A stretch of DNA of 64,000 nucleotides from Akkermansia massiliensis (GTDB lineage Bacteria > Verrucomicrobiota > Verrucomicrobiia > Verrucomicrobiales > Akkermansiaceae): contig NZ_JAMGSI010000001.1 in assembly GCF_023516715.1 (NCBI RefSeq), positions 186,001 to 250,000 of the forward strand. The letters are read 5' to 3'. Positions 29,703-37,561 of the stretch are shown piece after piece. The notes below the pieces were generated by a model. It saw only the letters and a program-made list of their open reading frames with translations. It did not search any database and was not told where the DNA came from. Position numbers and translations under genes: made by a program. Each line of letters starts with the position of its first letter. Positions within the stretch are counted from its first letter, which is position 1.

Positions 29703-31546
29703 ATGAATATGAGATTCACGGCATTTCTGAAGCTATTGGGATTAATGGTCTCAACTTTGCTTGCATTATGTTCCTTCTCTCTTGGGGTGGAAAATTTCTC
29801 CAACCTTCCTCCTTGTCCCGGAAGCAGGATAACGGATGCTTTAGTGGATTCTTCAGGTATTTTATGGGCTTCAACCCAGGGTGAGGGATTATTCTACTTG
29901 GAGCTGGATAAAAATGTCTGGAAAAAGGCAGGAACAGCGGCAGATTTTCCAGATACTGAAAATTTCTATGCCCTGGCTGAAGATGCCCAGGGAAGAATAT
30001 GGGTGGGAACAGACCGTTGGGGAGTGTGTATTTGGAATGGCAAACAATGGAAAACATACACCCGTAAGACGACATTGCCGGGTGGCCGTGTTTTTGACAT
30101 TAGCGTCTCTTCTGCAACAGGGGATGTTGCCGTAGCAACCTCGGGAGGCATTGCTATTTATTCCCCTTTGACGGATTCATGGAAGGATGTCACGCGGGCC
30201 GATGGCTTGCCTGAAGATCAAGTTTCAGCACTAGCCTTTGATAGGTCGGGAGATTTGTGGGTAGGCTTCTTAACGGCAGGAATGGCCCGGATGACTCTTA
30301 AGGATGAATACAAGACCTGTGAGTTTTTTCAGTCAAAATGGCATTCGGATGATGCACGCAAGCTTTCGCAACCTCCGGTTCTTTTCGGTGCAGGGCTGCC
30401 GTCAAATTTGTGCAATACCATGGCTGCCAATGGTAATTCCGTATTTGTGGGCACAACGTCAGGACTGGGAATAAAACGCGGTGACAAAGAGATTTTTATC
30501 CGGGGAATGGATGCCGTGGAAAAACTGAAAGCGAAGGGAATTATGAAATCTTCCCAAGGTAAATTGAGGCCTCTTCCCGAAGATTATGTGACGAGCCTTT
30601 ATCCCGTAAAGGAAGGAGTGTGGATAGGCTTCCGCAATCAAGTTCCCATCTTGCTTAATCCGGCAAATATGCAATATGAAAGTTCTGTGAACACTAAATT
30701 GGCAGAGAAAAAAAAGGGAGGCACAGTCAGTTGTTTTGTTGATCTTCCTGATGGGACTGTTTTAGCTGGAGTTTTTGGAGAAGGGTTTCGGGTCGTTGGA
30801 AAACAACAGCCAGTAAAAAGAAAAGACGTCGTCTTGGAGATGAAATCAAACATCCAAAAATTTTTTCCATTCCAGATGATCAGGCATGGCATAATTCTTT
30901 GAACCAGTTTCAATCTCTGCCGCTTGGCGAAAGGCCTTATGGTATTTGTTTTGCCTGTGATGATTGGGAAACACAGGGCGACTGGTGCAACAGATATGGA
31001 CGCCATTTTTCCTTAAGACGTTCGGCAAAAAAGTCATGGGGAAATATCATGCATCGTTTTGATCAACGAAAGGATTTCCGAGGCTATTTGTATGACGCCA
31101 GAGTAACTCTCGGGCCGAGGAAGAAAATCAAAGATGCCTGGATATCGGGGAAATTCTATGAAGAAAATGCAGCGTCCCGAATTTGTCTGTACAACATCAA
31201 CGATGCGACCCGTCCCTGTTCCGAATGGAGTGATCAGGGTTATATGCACGGTACCTTTTTTGATGGTCCAGACTTATGGGTTCTTGTACGCGTTCCTGCT
31301 GGTAAAAATGAAATTTCCCTCTACTTCAACCAACCCTTATCCAATGACATTTCACGCTATGATCGGGATTACCTGATCGAAGCTCGTTTTGTCGAATCTC
31401 GTTTGCCTCAGGAGGTTCTGATTCAAAGGAATGGGAAAAAATCGGAAAATATTGTAAACCTTGAACTAACCCGTATCATGTCGCTTCCTGTTATGGTCCG
31501 TACGAGATGCCGGGATTTCGGGAATAATGGAGTATATAAAAATTTT
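29703..31546 (+). pseudogene. Secreted beta-propeller protein, N-terminal part; frameshifted and interrupted
   Basis: A signal peptide (residues 1-28) is followed by repeats of the two-component-regulator propeller type: Asp-Ser-Ser-Gly-Ile-Leu-Trp-Ala-Ser-Thr, Ala-Gln-Gly-Arg-Ile-Trp-Val-Gly-Thr, Ser-Gly-Asp-Leu-Trp-Val-Gly. The first frame stops at 30902, but coherent coding continues in the -1 frame from about 30815 through 31546. A one-base slip in the A-rich stretch 30815-30824 joins them. At 31546 an IS1595 element interrupts the gene; the C-terminal part resumes at 35362. Without these lesions the protein would have about 810 residues and sit outside the inner membrane. It is most likely dead. 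Confidence 0.8.
31539..31546 (+). repeat. 8-bp target-site duplication, left copy
   Basis: AAAATTTT here and at 35354-35361 flank the transposable element exactly. IS1595-family elements usually make 8-bp duplications. Deleting one copy plus the element restores the propeller frame as Tyr-Lys-Asn-Phe-Tyr-Thr-Asp. Confidence 0.85.
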
Positions 31547-31578
31547 CGGAATTATCCCTTTTAGTCTTGTTCTCCCCC
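31547..31578 (+). repeat. Left terminal inverted repeat of the IS1595-family element
   Basis: A 32-base end starting CGGAATTATC and ending in TCCCCC. It pairs with the right end with a one-base gap and eight mismatches. It begins directly after the target duplication. Confidence 0.85.
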
Positions 31579-31600
31579 TCCTATTGCATAGGGTAACAAA

Positions 31601-31628
31601 AAAAGCTCCTTTCAAAGAAGGAGCTTTT
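31601..31628. terminator. Bidirectional Rho-independent terminator
   Basis: A perfect 11-bp stem AAAAGCTCCTT (31601-31611) / AAGGAGCTTTT (31618-31628) with a 6-base loop and A/T tails on both sides. It would end transcription of the leftward membrane protein gene and insulate the element from the host gene it interrupts. Confidence 0.85.
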
Positions 31629-31675
31629 GTTAGATGTTCAAATATGATTTGAATCTATTTTAGACAATAAAAAAT

Positions 31676-32221
31676 TTACTCAGAAGATGAAATAGGGTCA
31701 CATTGATGCTGTTCTGCTTCATTTTTAACTTGAGCTTTAACTGTTTCATTGCTCATAATATTATCCACATGCACATGACACAATGTTGAAAGACATTCAA
31801 CAAATAGAAAAATTACAGCTATAAAATAAGCAATAACATAATAAGCCAAGACTGTAGCTGGGGCCAAAAGAAGATAGAGATTTTTTTCACCCAACTCGGA
31901 AGAATATCCTTTATACATGAAATAAATTCCTATGACACATGTAGGAAAAGATAAATAAGGATATAGTCTGACTGTAAAAAAATGACCAATCTTATCAACT
32001 TTCTCATTAGCCTGCTCATAACGTTTTTCGAAGTAATCTACATGCAAATTTTTTTTATCATTAGATGACATTAAAACACAGAGCTTAGCAAGCCCGTGTT
32101 TCATAATGTGGAATATTCGAAATATTATATTTTTAAAAATTTGTTGAGGCTTGTCCCATATGTTAGTAGCGATTAAAACACCACACATTACAGCACAAAA
32201 ATTAGAATATTCGTCTGGCAT
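31676..32221 (-). CDS. Transposon passenger: membrane protein of unknown function
   Basis: 181 residues, very AT-rich, with two clear membrane helices (about residues 88-107 and 115-143) and perhaps a weaker one near the N-terminus. A basic amphipathic region (about 50-80, Lys/Glu/Asp-rich) separates them. The C-terminal 35 residues are polar. It lies 20 bases downstream of the PLD-like gene on the same strand, so the two form a pair. No family is recognised. A membrane-bound partner or effector of the PLD-like protein is one possibility. Confidence 0.6.
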   Translation of the reverse strand: MPDEYSNFCAVMCGVLIATNIWDKPQQIFKNIIFRIFHIMKHGLAKLCVLMSSNDKKNLHVDYFEKRYEQANEKVDKIGHFFTVRLYPYLSFPTCVIGIYFMYKGYSSELGEKNLYLLLAPATVLAYYVIAYFIAVIFLFVECLSTLCHVHVDNIMSNETVKAQVKNEAEQHQCDPISSSE

Positions 32222-32241
32222 AATAGGAGTAATTTAATTTC

Positions 32242-32715
32242 CTAAACAGAACATTTTCCAAACCCAGCATCGAAAATACATTTCAAGTTTTCGACCATTT
32301 CTGGGTCATTAGCGCAAACTTTAGCATGCCTATTTTCAGCATCCGTTTCATAACGAAATCTTTTATTGTCAGAGATGCAAAAATCGTTGTTTGAGCATTT
32401 ACAAAGAAGGTGAACCTCTGCTCCACCTTTCAAGTTCAGGATATCATAACAATCTCTTGCCTCTGGTACAGAGGACCGAACCGCAATACGAATTTTTACT
32501 CCTCTATTCATGGCATCAACAATTAAATCTTTTGTTTCTTTAGTGCCATAAATATCAGAAGCAAGTTTAGAACATTGAATGTAAACGTAATTTACTGAAG
32601 CACGAATAATTTCTTGAATAATAATACAAGCATGCTCGCGACTGATATTGTCTATCCACTCTGGCGAATCTTCTTCTATTTTTTTAACAAAGTCGTTTTT
32701 GTAAAAAATTGACAT
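32242..32715 (-). CDS. Transposon passenger: PLD-like domain protein without catalytic HKD
   Basis: 157 residues. Val-Asn-Tyr-Val-Tyr-Ile-Gln-Cys-Ser, Met-Asn-Arg-Gly-Val-Lys-Ile-Arg-Ile-Ala-Val and Asp-Phe-Cys-Ile-Ser-Asp-Asn-Lys-Arg-Phe-Arg-Tyr-Glu follow the layout of phospholipase D-like proteins (strand, helix with Arg-Gly-Val-Lys-Ile, then the D-x-x-I-x-D strand). The HxK(x)4D catalytic motif is missing, so this would be a binding or sensing version. Such inactive PLD-like domains occur in bacterial defence and regulatory proteins. Cys-rich (7 Cys). The function is unknown. Confidence 0.55.
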   Translation of the reverse strand: MSIFYKNDFVKKIEEDSPEWIDNISREHACIIIQEIIRASVNYVYIQCSKLASDIYGTKETKDLIVDAMNRGVKIRIAVRSSVPEARDCYDILNLKGGAEVHLLCKCSNNDFCISDNKRFRYETDAENRHAKVCANDPEMVENLKCIFDAGFGKCSV

Positions 32716-32980
32716 AATAATTGTAAAACTTAAAAATATCGGGAAAATTATGTCGAACTCTTAAGTCTGGTCAAGCTTTTCCTGTTTTTTTATAATGTTC
32801 AGAATGTTTGCTCTCTAAAAAATTACACTTTTTAGCAATTTCATTTGATGGCATTTTGTTTCTGTTATTCCTGTTGGAATTGACTCTTATTGAATGCTAT
32901 CCGTTCATCTGATGCCATAGGTATTTCCTTATGTCTCAAATAGCTTTCTAACAAATAATAAAAATCGTTTTTAGGGTCTC

Positions 32981-33337
32981 TTATTGTAGGGATTTACTCC
33001 CTCCTAATCTCTCTTCCACCGCCCTCAAAATCCATTCCTCCACAGACAACCCTTCCTTGACGGCCCGCTTGACCACTTCATTCAGAGTAGAATTTTTCAT
33101 TCGAACGGCGATTTGAGATTCGAGTTCCGAAGGATAGTCCTTACTCATCAAATGACGCAATGAGCCTTGCACGTTTTTAGGGATTCTTTGACGGGCAAAC
33201 CAGTTATGAACCACGGTGGTTTGGACTCCAAGAGCCTTGGCTATTTCGGCACGGCTAATGGAATGTTCGCTGAGCCATTGGCCTAATTTTTTAGTGTCCA
33301 CATAGTCCGGTTCAGGCTTGGAATTGCTCGTAAACAT
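32981..33337 (-). CDS. Transposon passenger: HTH plus ribbon-helix-helix-like regulator
   Basis: 118 residues. Residues 16-55 form a helix-turn-helix (Leu-Gly-Gln-Trp-Leu-Ser-Glu, Arg-Ala-Glu-Ile-Ala-Lys-Ala-Leu-Gly-Val-Gln, Val-Val-His-Asn-Trp-Phe) of the YdaS/XRE kind. The C-terminal half resembles a ribbon-helix-helix protein (Ser-Gln-Ile-Ala-Val-Arg-Met-Lys, Val-Val-Lys-Arg-Ala-Val-Lys-Glu-Gly, Ile-Leu-Arg-Ala-Val-Glu-Glu). It is divergent from the outer-membrane barrel gene, and a perfect palindrome lies between them. It probably controls one or both. The 265 bases downstream (32716-32980) are AT-rich and hold no gene I can support. Confidence 0.75.
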   Translation of the reverse strand: MFTSNSKPEPDYVDTKKLGQWLSEHSISRAEIAKALGVQTTVVHNWFARQRIPKNVQGSLRHLMSKDYPSELESQIAVRMKNSTLNEVVKRAVKEGLSVEEWILRAVEERLGGSKSLQ

Positions 33338-33428
33338 GCGGTTTGATTATCTGATAGAACCCAGTTCATAGAAAGAAAGAGCTTGTGTTGTTCGCATTTG
33401 TTATGTTAATAACTCGCATATGATGATT

Positions 33429-33443
33429 ATTGCGATTCGCAAT
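33429..33443. promoter_or_regulatory. Candidate operator between the regulator and barrel genes
   Basis: ATTGCGA-T-TCGCAAT is a perfect 7-1-7 palindrome 69 bases ahead of ATG 33512. Further TCGCA half-sites lie near 33392 and 33413. It sits in the divergent intergenic region beside a DNA-binding protein gene, the usual place for an autoregulatory operator. Confidence 0.5.
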
Positions 33444-33511
33444 TGAGACCCTCAAGAGGGAATCTTTGTTGGCAAGCGTGACTTCATTATGACTTCAACC
33501 CATAAACGACC

Positions 33512-34255
33512 ATGAAGAAAAACTTATTTATAACGTGTGCATTAGGTCTATTATCCTGTGCTTTTTCAGTCCAAGCGTCTGACCCTTGGAACTATTATAG
33601 AGCAGGCAGTTCTTACAGTTCCCCATCCTATACTCAGAAATACGATTCTACCTTTGGAATGAGTATCAAGGGTGTTTATGGGATTGCGGGAGATAGTGAC
33701 ATGCCCAATCTTGGCGGCGGTCTGCTCAGCCTAAATTCCTATACTGAAACAGGAGATATCGTTCACGAATTGTCTTTGACGGCGGGATTGATGTCTTCCG
33801 ATGCTAAACATTTCAATGCCTTTGATATTGGCCGCGAATTGGGATATTCCGATGCTCAGATTCAACAATTTCTTAATGATAAAAATATTACGAATGTTGA
33901 CCTGAAAATCAAATACCAAACATCTATTCCATTACTGGCGGGATATACATTGAACCTTCCATTAGTACAGGAGAAAGCGTATTTCTACTTAGGAGGCAAG
34001 ATTGGCATCACCTTTAATACATGGAGAGCAACAGCAACGCTTGATAGAAAAGTTTGGCATAATTCCTCTTATCGAATTGAGCGTAAGAGAATTAGTGCTT
34101 CAGAATACAATGCTGATTTTACCTTTTCTCTTACGGCTGGCTTCCGTTTTGCCATTGGTAACAAAACAGATTTGATTCTGGGCTATGAACTCCTCAAGTT
34201 CCATGAAGTCGAACCCTACCACCTTATCCAAGCTGGCATTAGCTGGACCTTCTAA
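33512..34255 (+). CDS. Transposon passenger: outer-membrane beta-barrel protein
   Basis: 247 residues with a clear signal peptide (residues 1-22, cleaved after Val-Gln-Ala). The rest alternates as beta strands and ends Ile-Gln-Ala-Gly-Ile-Ser-Trp-Thr-Phe, the terminal aromatic strand of an outer-membrane barrel. The size suggests an 8- to 10-stranded barrel. It is a surface protein carried by a transposable element, perhaps under the divergent regulator. The function is unknown. It is followed by a terminator. Confidence 0.75.
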   Translation: MKKNLFITCALGLLSCAFSVQASDPWNYYRAGSSYSSPSYTQKYDSTFGMSIKGVYGIAGDSDMPNLGGGLLSLNSYTETGDIVHELSLTAGLMSSDAKHFNAFDIGRELGYSDAQIQQFLNDKNITNVDLKIKYQTSIPLLAGYTLNLPLVQEKAYFYLGGKIGITFNTWRATATLDRKVWHNSSYRIERKRISASEYNADFTFSLTAGFRFAIGNKTDLILGYELLKFHEVEPYHLIQAGISWTF

Positions 34256-34329
34256 TCCCCTTCGGCGGTGAATTAACTGGCCTCCTTCCTTTCGGGGAAG
34301 GGGGCGATTCTTTGATTTGCATGACTTAG

Positions 34330-34361
34330 GCCGTCACCTTGTTTGCAGGGTGGCGGCTTTT
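34330..34361 (+). terminator. Terminator of the barrel gene
   Basis: GCCGTCACC (34330-34338) pairs with GGTGGCGGC (34349-34357) through a 10-base loop, with one G-T pair, followed by TTTT. It touches the 3' end of the convergent transposase gene and may serve it too. Confidence 0.7.
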
Positions 34362-35278
34362 CATTTCCAGCACAACCCCATCAAAACCTCAAAGGCCTCA
34401 TTTTCGTTCCTATAACATTGCCTGAAACAGAATTCATCCACATATTTCTGTAGGTGTTTAAGGGAGACATGATGAAATATTCCATGAATCCCTCTTTTCA
34501 ATAAAGCCCAGAAGCTTTCAATCCCATTGGTATGAACCCCATTGCCCGCGCTGAACATAACGTTATGGTCAATCATGATGCGGGTAAGGTTCTTATTGTT
34601 AGGATATTTTAGAATATTGTAGCCCTTGAACTGGTCAGTCATGACTTTGGTATTAGGTTTGCAAACCTTGCTAAGGACATTGAATAATTGTTTGCCCGTC
34701 AATTGTTTTCCTTCTTCATTCCTATTGGCAACGACGGCATGAACTTTCCCAGTTCCCCTTTCTCTGACTCCAATAACAGGAACTTTAGCCGTCCCTCTTC
34801 CTCTAGGATTTTTCGGCAAATCGTCATCATCCCCATGTTCATTTTTCTTCCGGGGTTTTCCTCCAACATAGGTTTCGTCAATCTCAACAATCGCCTCAAA
34901 AGTTTCTCCTACCTCTCTTTTTGCCATTGCCCCTCTAATCTTATGCATCATCCTCCAAGCAGTTTTATAAGAAACACCTAATTCCCTTTTCAATTGCATA
35001 GCAGAAATCCCTTTTTTAGACAAACAAACCATATTGATAGCATACAGCCAATGCCTTAAAGGCATTCTTGTTTCTTCAAAAATGGTTCCCTTGAAAATAG
35101 AGAATTCCATCTTACAGTTGTTGCAATAGGCATTGCGGCAATTATAGTGAGCGTGATAAACCTTCTCTGTTTTCCCGCAAAACGGGCAAACTATTTTCCC
35201 ATCAAACCGTTTTTCAATCAGGTATTTTGCCACGCTCTCATCATCAGGAAATTTTTCAATGAATTCGCGGTACGTCAT
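34361..35278 (-). CDS. tnp: IS1595-family (ISXO2-like) transposase
   Basis: 305 residues. The N-terminal zinc ribbon is Cys-Pro-Phe-Cys-Gly-Lys (32-37) with Cys-Arg-Asn-Ala-Tyr-Cys-Asn-Asn-Cys (about 47-55). The catalytic part shows Ile-Asp-Glu-Thr-Tyr-Val-Gly-Gly-Lys, Met-Thr-Asp-Gln-Phe-Lys-Gly-Tyr and Asn-Gly-Ile-Glu-Ser-Phe-Trp, the ISXO2 DDE/DDN-type acidic residues. The gene looks intact. An AGGAG seven bases before the ATG lies inside an 8-bp hairpin stem, which could limit translation. A TTGTAA/TACACT promoter-like pair lies close to the element end. Confidence 0.92.
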   Translation of the reverse strand: MTYREFIEKFPDDESVAKYLIEKRFDGKIVCPFCGKTEKVYHAHYNCRNAYCNNCKMEFSIFKGTIFEETRMPLRHWLYAINMVCLSKKGISAMQLKRELGVSYKTAWRMMHKIRGAMAKREVGETFEAIVEIDETYVGGKPRKKNEHGDDDDLPKNPRGRGTAKVPVIGVRERGTGKVHAVVANRNEEGKQLTGKQLFNVLSKVCKPNTKVMTDQFKGYNILKYPNNKNLTRIMIDHNVMFSAGNGVHTNGIESFWALLKRGIHGIFHHVSLKHLQKYVDEFCFRQCYRNENEAFEVLMGLCWK

Positions 35279-35281
35279 GTT

Positions 35282-35307
35282 CTACTCCTTTCTTTTTCTA
35301 GGAGTAG
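35282..35307 (-). promoter_or_regulatory. Hairpin hiding the transposase ribosome binding site
   Basis: CTACTCCT (35282-35289) and AGGAGTAG (35300-35307) form a perfect 8-bp stem with a 10-base loop. On the transposase mRNA the downstream arm contains the AGGAG seven bases before the start codon. Pairing would block initiation, a known way for insertion sequences to keep transposase low. Confidence 0.6.
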
Positions 35308-35320
35308 TGTAATGGATTAT

Positions 35321-35353
35321 GGGGGATTTACAAGATTAAAGTATATAGTTCCG
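35321..35353 (-). repeat. Right terminal inverted repeat of the IS1595-family element
   Basis: Read inward on the minus strand it starts CGGAACTATATAC and ends AATCCCCC, matching the left end. The transposase promoter-like -35 TTGTAA overlaps it. Confidence 0.85.
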
Positions 35354-35361
35354 AAAATTTT
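35354..35361 (+). repeat. 8-bp target-site duplication, right copy
   Basis: AAAATTTT, identical to 31539-31546. The host propeller frame resumes immediately after it. Confidence 0.85.
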
Positions 35362-35949
35362 TATACGGACCGGGCCGGATTCTATTTTTTAAGAATTTCC
35401 AGAAATGGCTCTAAAGAGGCGACTCTTGGTGGTGTTTTTCTGAATGCATGTCTGGAAAGCGGCTATCAGAATGCCAGGATGCCTTCCCCTCCGGAACTTA
35501 CTTCCATAAAAAATGCTGATGTTCCGGAAAATCTACTGAAAGCTTGGAGCAACTGTTTTGTGAAACGGGCCGATTCTCCATTTCATCTTCGCCTTTCCCA
35601 AAAATTACTGCTTTATACGTTCAGGAAACTATGGAATGAGGCTTCAGTTCCCGATCCATTGAAAGAAAACTGGAAGTGGCATCTAAAGATCTGGGATGAA
35701 GGCGATATCAAGAAATTTGAACAAAAGATGCTTGAGACATGGTCAACGGAGCAAATGAAGGATTCTTATTATCGCTCCAGCTATAAATTCCCCAACAGTC
35801 CCAATGTCATTGATTTTACTCCCCAGGAAATCAGAATGATGGATAGATGGAAAGTTGATTGGAAACAATTTATCATTGGAACAAAGCAATACAGTGAATC
35901 AAATGTAAATAAAATGAGATTACGGCTGAATGAATATTTTAATCGATAA
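35362..35949 (+). pseudogene. Secreted beta-propeller protein, C-terminal part displaced by the element
   Basis: Open from the target duplication to TAA at 35947-35949, in the frame that continues the upstream fragment: Tyr-Thr-Asp-Arg-Ala-Gly-Phe-Tyr-Phe-Leu-Arg-Ile-Ser-Arg-Asn-Gly-Ser. This stretch fits the closing beta-sandwich of the propeller protein. An ATG at 35479 could give a 156-residue fragment, but no promoter is evident. The remainder (about 140 residues) is helical with a Trp-rich segment. It precedes the transglutaminase-like gene by seven bases, so the three genes once formed an operon. Confidence 0.8.
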
Positions 35950-35956
35950 AAGACAT

Positions 35957-37561
35957 ATGAGTATATTGCGGTATTATTATATTGTTCTAATTGCCTGTCC
36001 TCTGATTCTGCAAGCGAGTTGGGCGAGCGGGGAGCCGGGAGGTAAAATCAAGGTGGATCCTCAGTCACTTCCCATATGTACTATAGAAGAGGCAGAAGGA
36101 GAGGATCCAGAAGATGAGAACAGCAATAAATATGCCATTTTTGAACCAGAGAAAATCAAGGAGTATAAAGCTAAGGGGCAATTCACTGTTGTTGTCGTGG
36201 AGCCGCCGCAGCCACATGCAGGATACGAATTGGACGAAGAGAAAAAGTACGAATGGACCGTTACGGAAAAGTTGGAAGTCAAAAATGGAGATCAGGACAC
36301 TTGTACTGTCCATTCGTCTAACAAGGAACACTGGGGAAAAGTGATCACGGTAAAATGCAAGATGAGTTTTTATGAGACTAAAAACGGACAGAAAAAACAT
36401 TTGACTGATCTTGAAGCCGCACACAAATTATTAACTCCAAGCCTCCTAATCCATCAAATAAGTTTCAATCACGTACAGGGTAAGCATGACAAGGATGCTA
36501 TGGATTTATTAAAAACTTATAAAGGGAAAATCATAGATGTCCCGGAAGCAACTTTTGATAAGAATGGCAAAGCAACGAAATCGGAACCTTTTCTCTATAT
36601 TGGCGGTAAAAAACCTGATCTAAAAATTAAAGCGGAAGTAAAACCTGGAATCATAAAGAAAGCGAAGGTAAAGACAAAGGGTGAGGGAAAAGTTTCGAAA
36701 AATTTCCTCCCAGAACTGGATGAACAGGAATTTGATAACAACACAGAATTTGAAATTCCTTTCAAAGATAATATTGATTCCAAATTGAATAAAGGAAATC
36801 AACAATGGACTTGGAGATTAACAGAGATTCAAGGAACTGCTCTTACTAACGAGACAATTGTTTTTGAAACAACAGTTAGGAATGGGTATGTCCTGTTTAG
36901 TGAACCACTCAAATCGCCGTGGGATATGAATGACAATAAGAAAAAACCATGGATTAAAGCGCTAGATGTAGTAATAGAAGGTTCAGGGAATATAGGGCTT
37001 GATAAAAATTCATCAGATTCAATCATAAAAAATATTACTAATTATACTTTTAGCAAGATGGGGTGGACTTATGATACGGTGAGGGGAGCACCAAAGTATA
37101 CTCCATCACTTGGTACTATTAATCTGGATTCCTATCTTGAGAAGAACAATGGGAATGTAGTCAATTGTTACGACCAATGCTTTTCTCTAACTGCTCTCGT
37201 TAGATTGCTTGGAATCAACGTCGAAGGAAATTATCAGGAACCTTTTGGGAATATATTAACTGTCAATTTAATAGGAGTGGGTTCTTGTAATAATCCTTTT
37301 TATAAAAATCCTCGCCTTCCCGCAGCTCTTGCGGTCCCAGTCATTCTGAAAACAAATCCCTATTATCAGTATAGGACCGGATTTGGTAATCATGCATATG
37401 TCGTATTCGATGTAAGTTTATTTGGTTCTTCGTTTAAATTTATTTATGATGCCTGTGCCGGACCAGTAGTTGGTGATAGTTCTAATTCCTATCAAAAAAG
37501 CACGATAGAAAATCCACCTGTTCCGCCTAATAGTAGAATATTTAAAACAGAGTTCTCATGA
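35957..37561 (+). CDS. Secreted protein with a transglutaminase-like C-terminal domain
   Basis: 534 residues from ATG 35957, which places a signal peptide (residues 1-24) at the N-terminus; an ATG at 35930 only adds a polar extension overlapping the previous gene. Residues 25-390 are acidic, Lys-rich and beta-like, with no known domain. The C-terminal part has Cys404 in Asn-Cys-Tyr-Asp-Gln-Cys, His479 in Gly-Asn-His-Ala-Tyr and Asp498 in Ile-Tyr-Asp-Ala-Cys, a Cys-His-Asp triad in the order of transglutaminase-like proteases. Its ATGA overlap with the next gene shows coupling. The target is unknown. Confidence 0.6.
   Translation: MSILRYYYIVLIACPLILQASWASGEPGGKIKVDPQSLPICTIEEAEGEDPEDENSNKYAIFEPEKIKEYKAKGQFTVVVVEPPQPHAGYELDEEKKYEWTVTEKLEVKNGDQDTCTVHSSNKEHWGKVITVKCKMSFYETKNGQKKHLTDLEAAHKLLTPSLLIHQISFNHVQGKHDKDAMDLLKTYKGKIIDVPEATFDKNGKATKSEPFLYIGGKKPDLKIKAEVKPGIIKKAKVKTKGEGKVSKNFLPELDEQEFDNNTEFEIPFKDNIDSKLNKGNQQWTWRLTEIQGTALTNETIVFETTVRNGYVLFSEPLKSPWDMNDNKKKPWIKALDVVIEGSGNIGLDKNSSDSIIKNITNYTFSKMGWTYDTVRGAPKYTPSLGTINLDSYLEKNNGNVVNCYDQCFSLTALVRLLGINVEGNYQEPFGNILTVNLIGVGSCNNPFYKNPRLPAALAVPVILKTNPYYQYRTGFGNHAYVVFDVSLFGSSFKFIYDACAGPVVGDSSNSYQKSTIENPPVPPNSRIFKTEFS

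Larger units (their letters stand above)
31547..35353. mobile_element. 3807-bp IS1595-family transposable element with passenger genes
   Basis: The boundaries are set by inverted ends (31547-31578 and 35321-35353, both beginning CGGAA and ending CCCCC, 24 of 33 aligned positions identical) and by 8-bp AAAATTTT duplications on both sides. It carries an ISXO2-like transposase at one end. Passengers are a membrane protein, a PLD-like protein, an HTH/ribbon-helix-helix regulator and an outer-membrane barrel. Simple IS1595 members are near 1 kb, but passenger-carrying relatives are known in the family. Its low GC sets it apart from the bulk chromosome. Confidence 0.85.

Noticed and set aside
30815-30902. 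Programmed frameshift in the propeller gene
   Set aside because: There is no canonical slippery heptamer, and the gene is also split by a transposable element, so decay is the simpler reading.
29703-31600. Large chromosomal inversion suggested by the inverted 31531-31552 and 35345-35366 sequences
   Set aside because: The inverted match is explained by the terminal inverted repeats of the IS1595-family element plus its palindromic AAAATTTT duplication.
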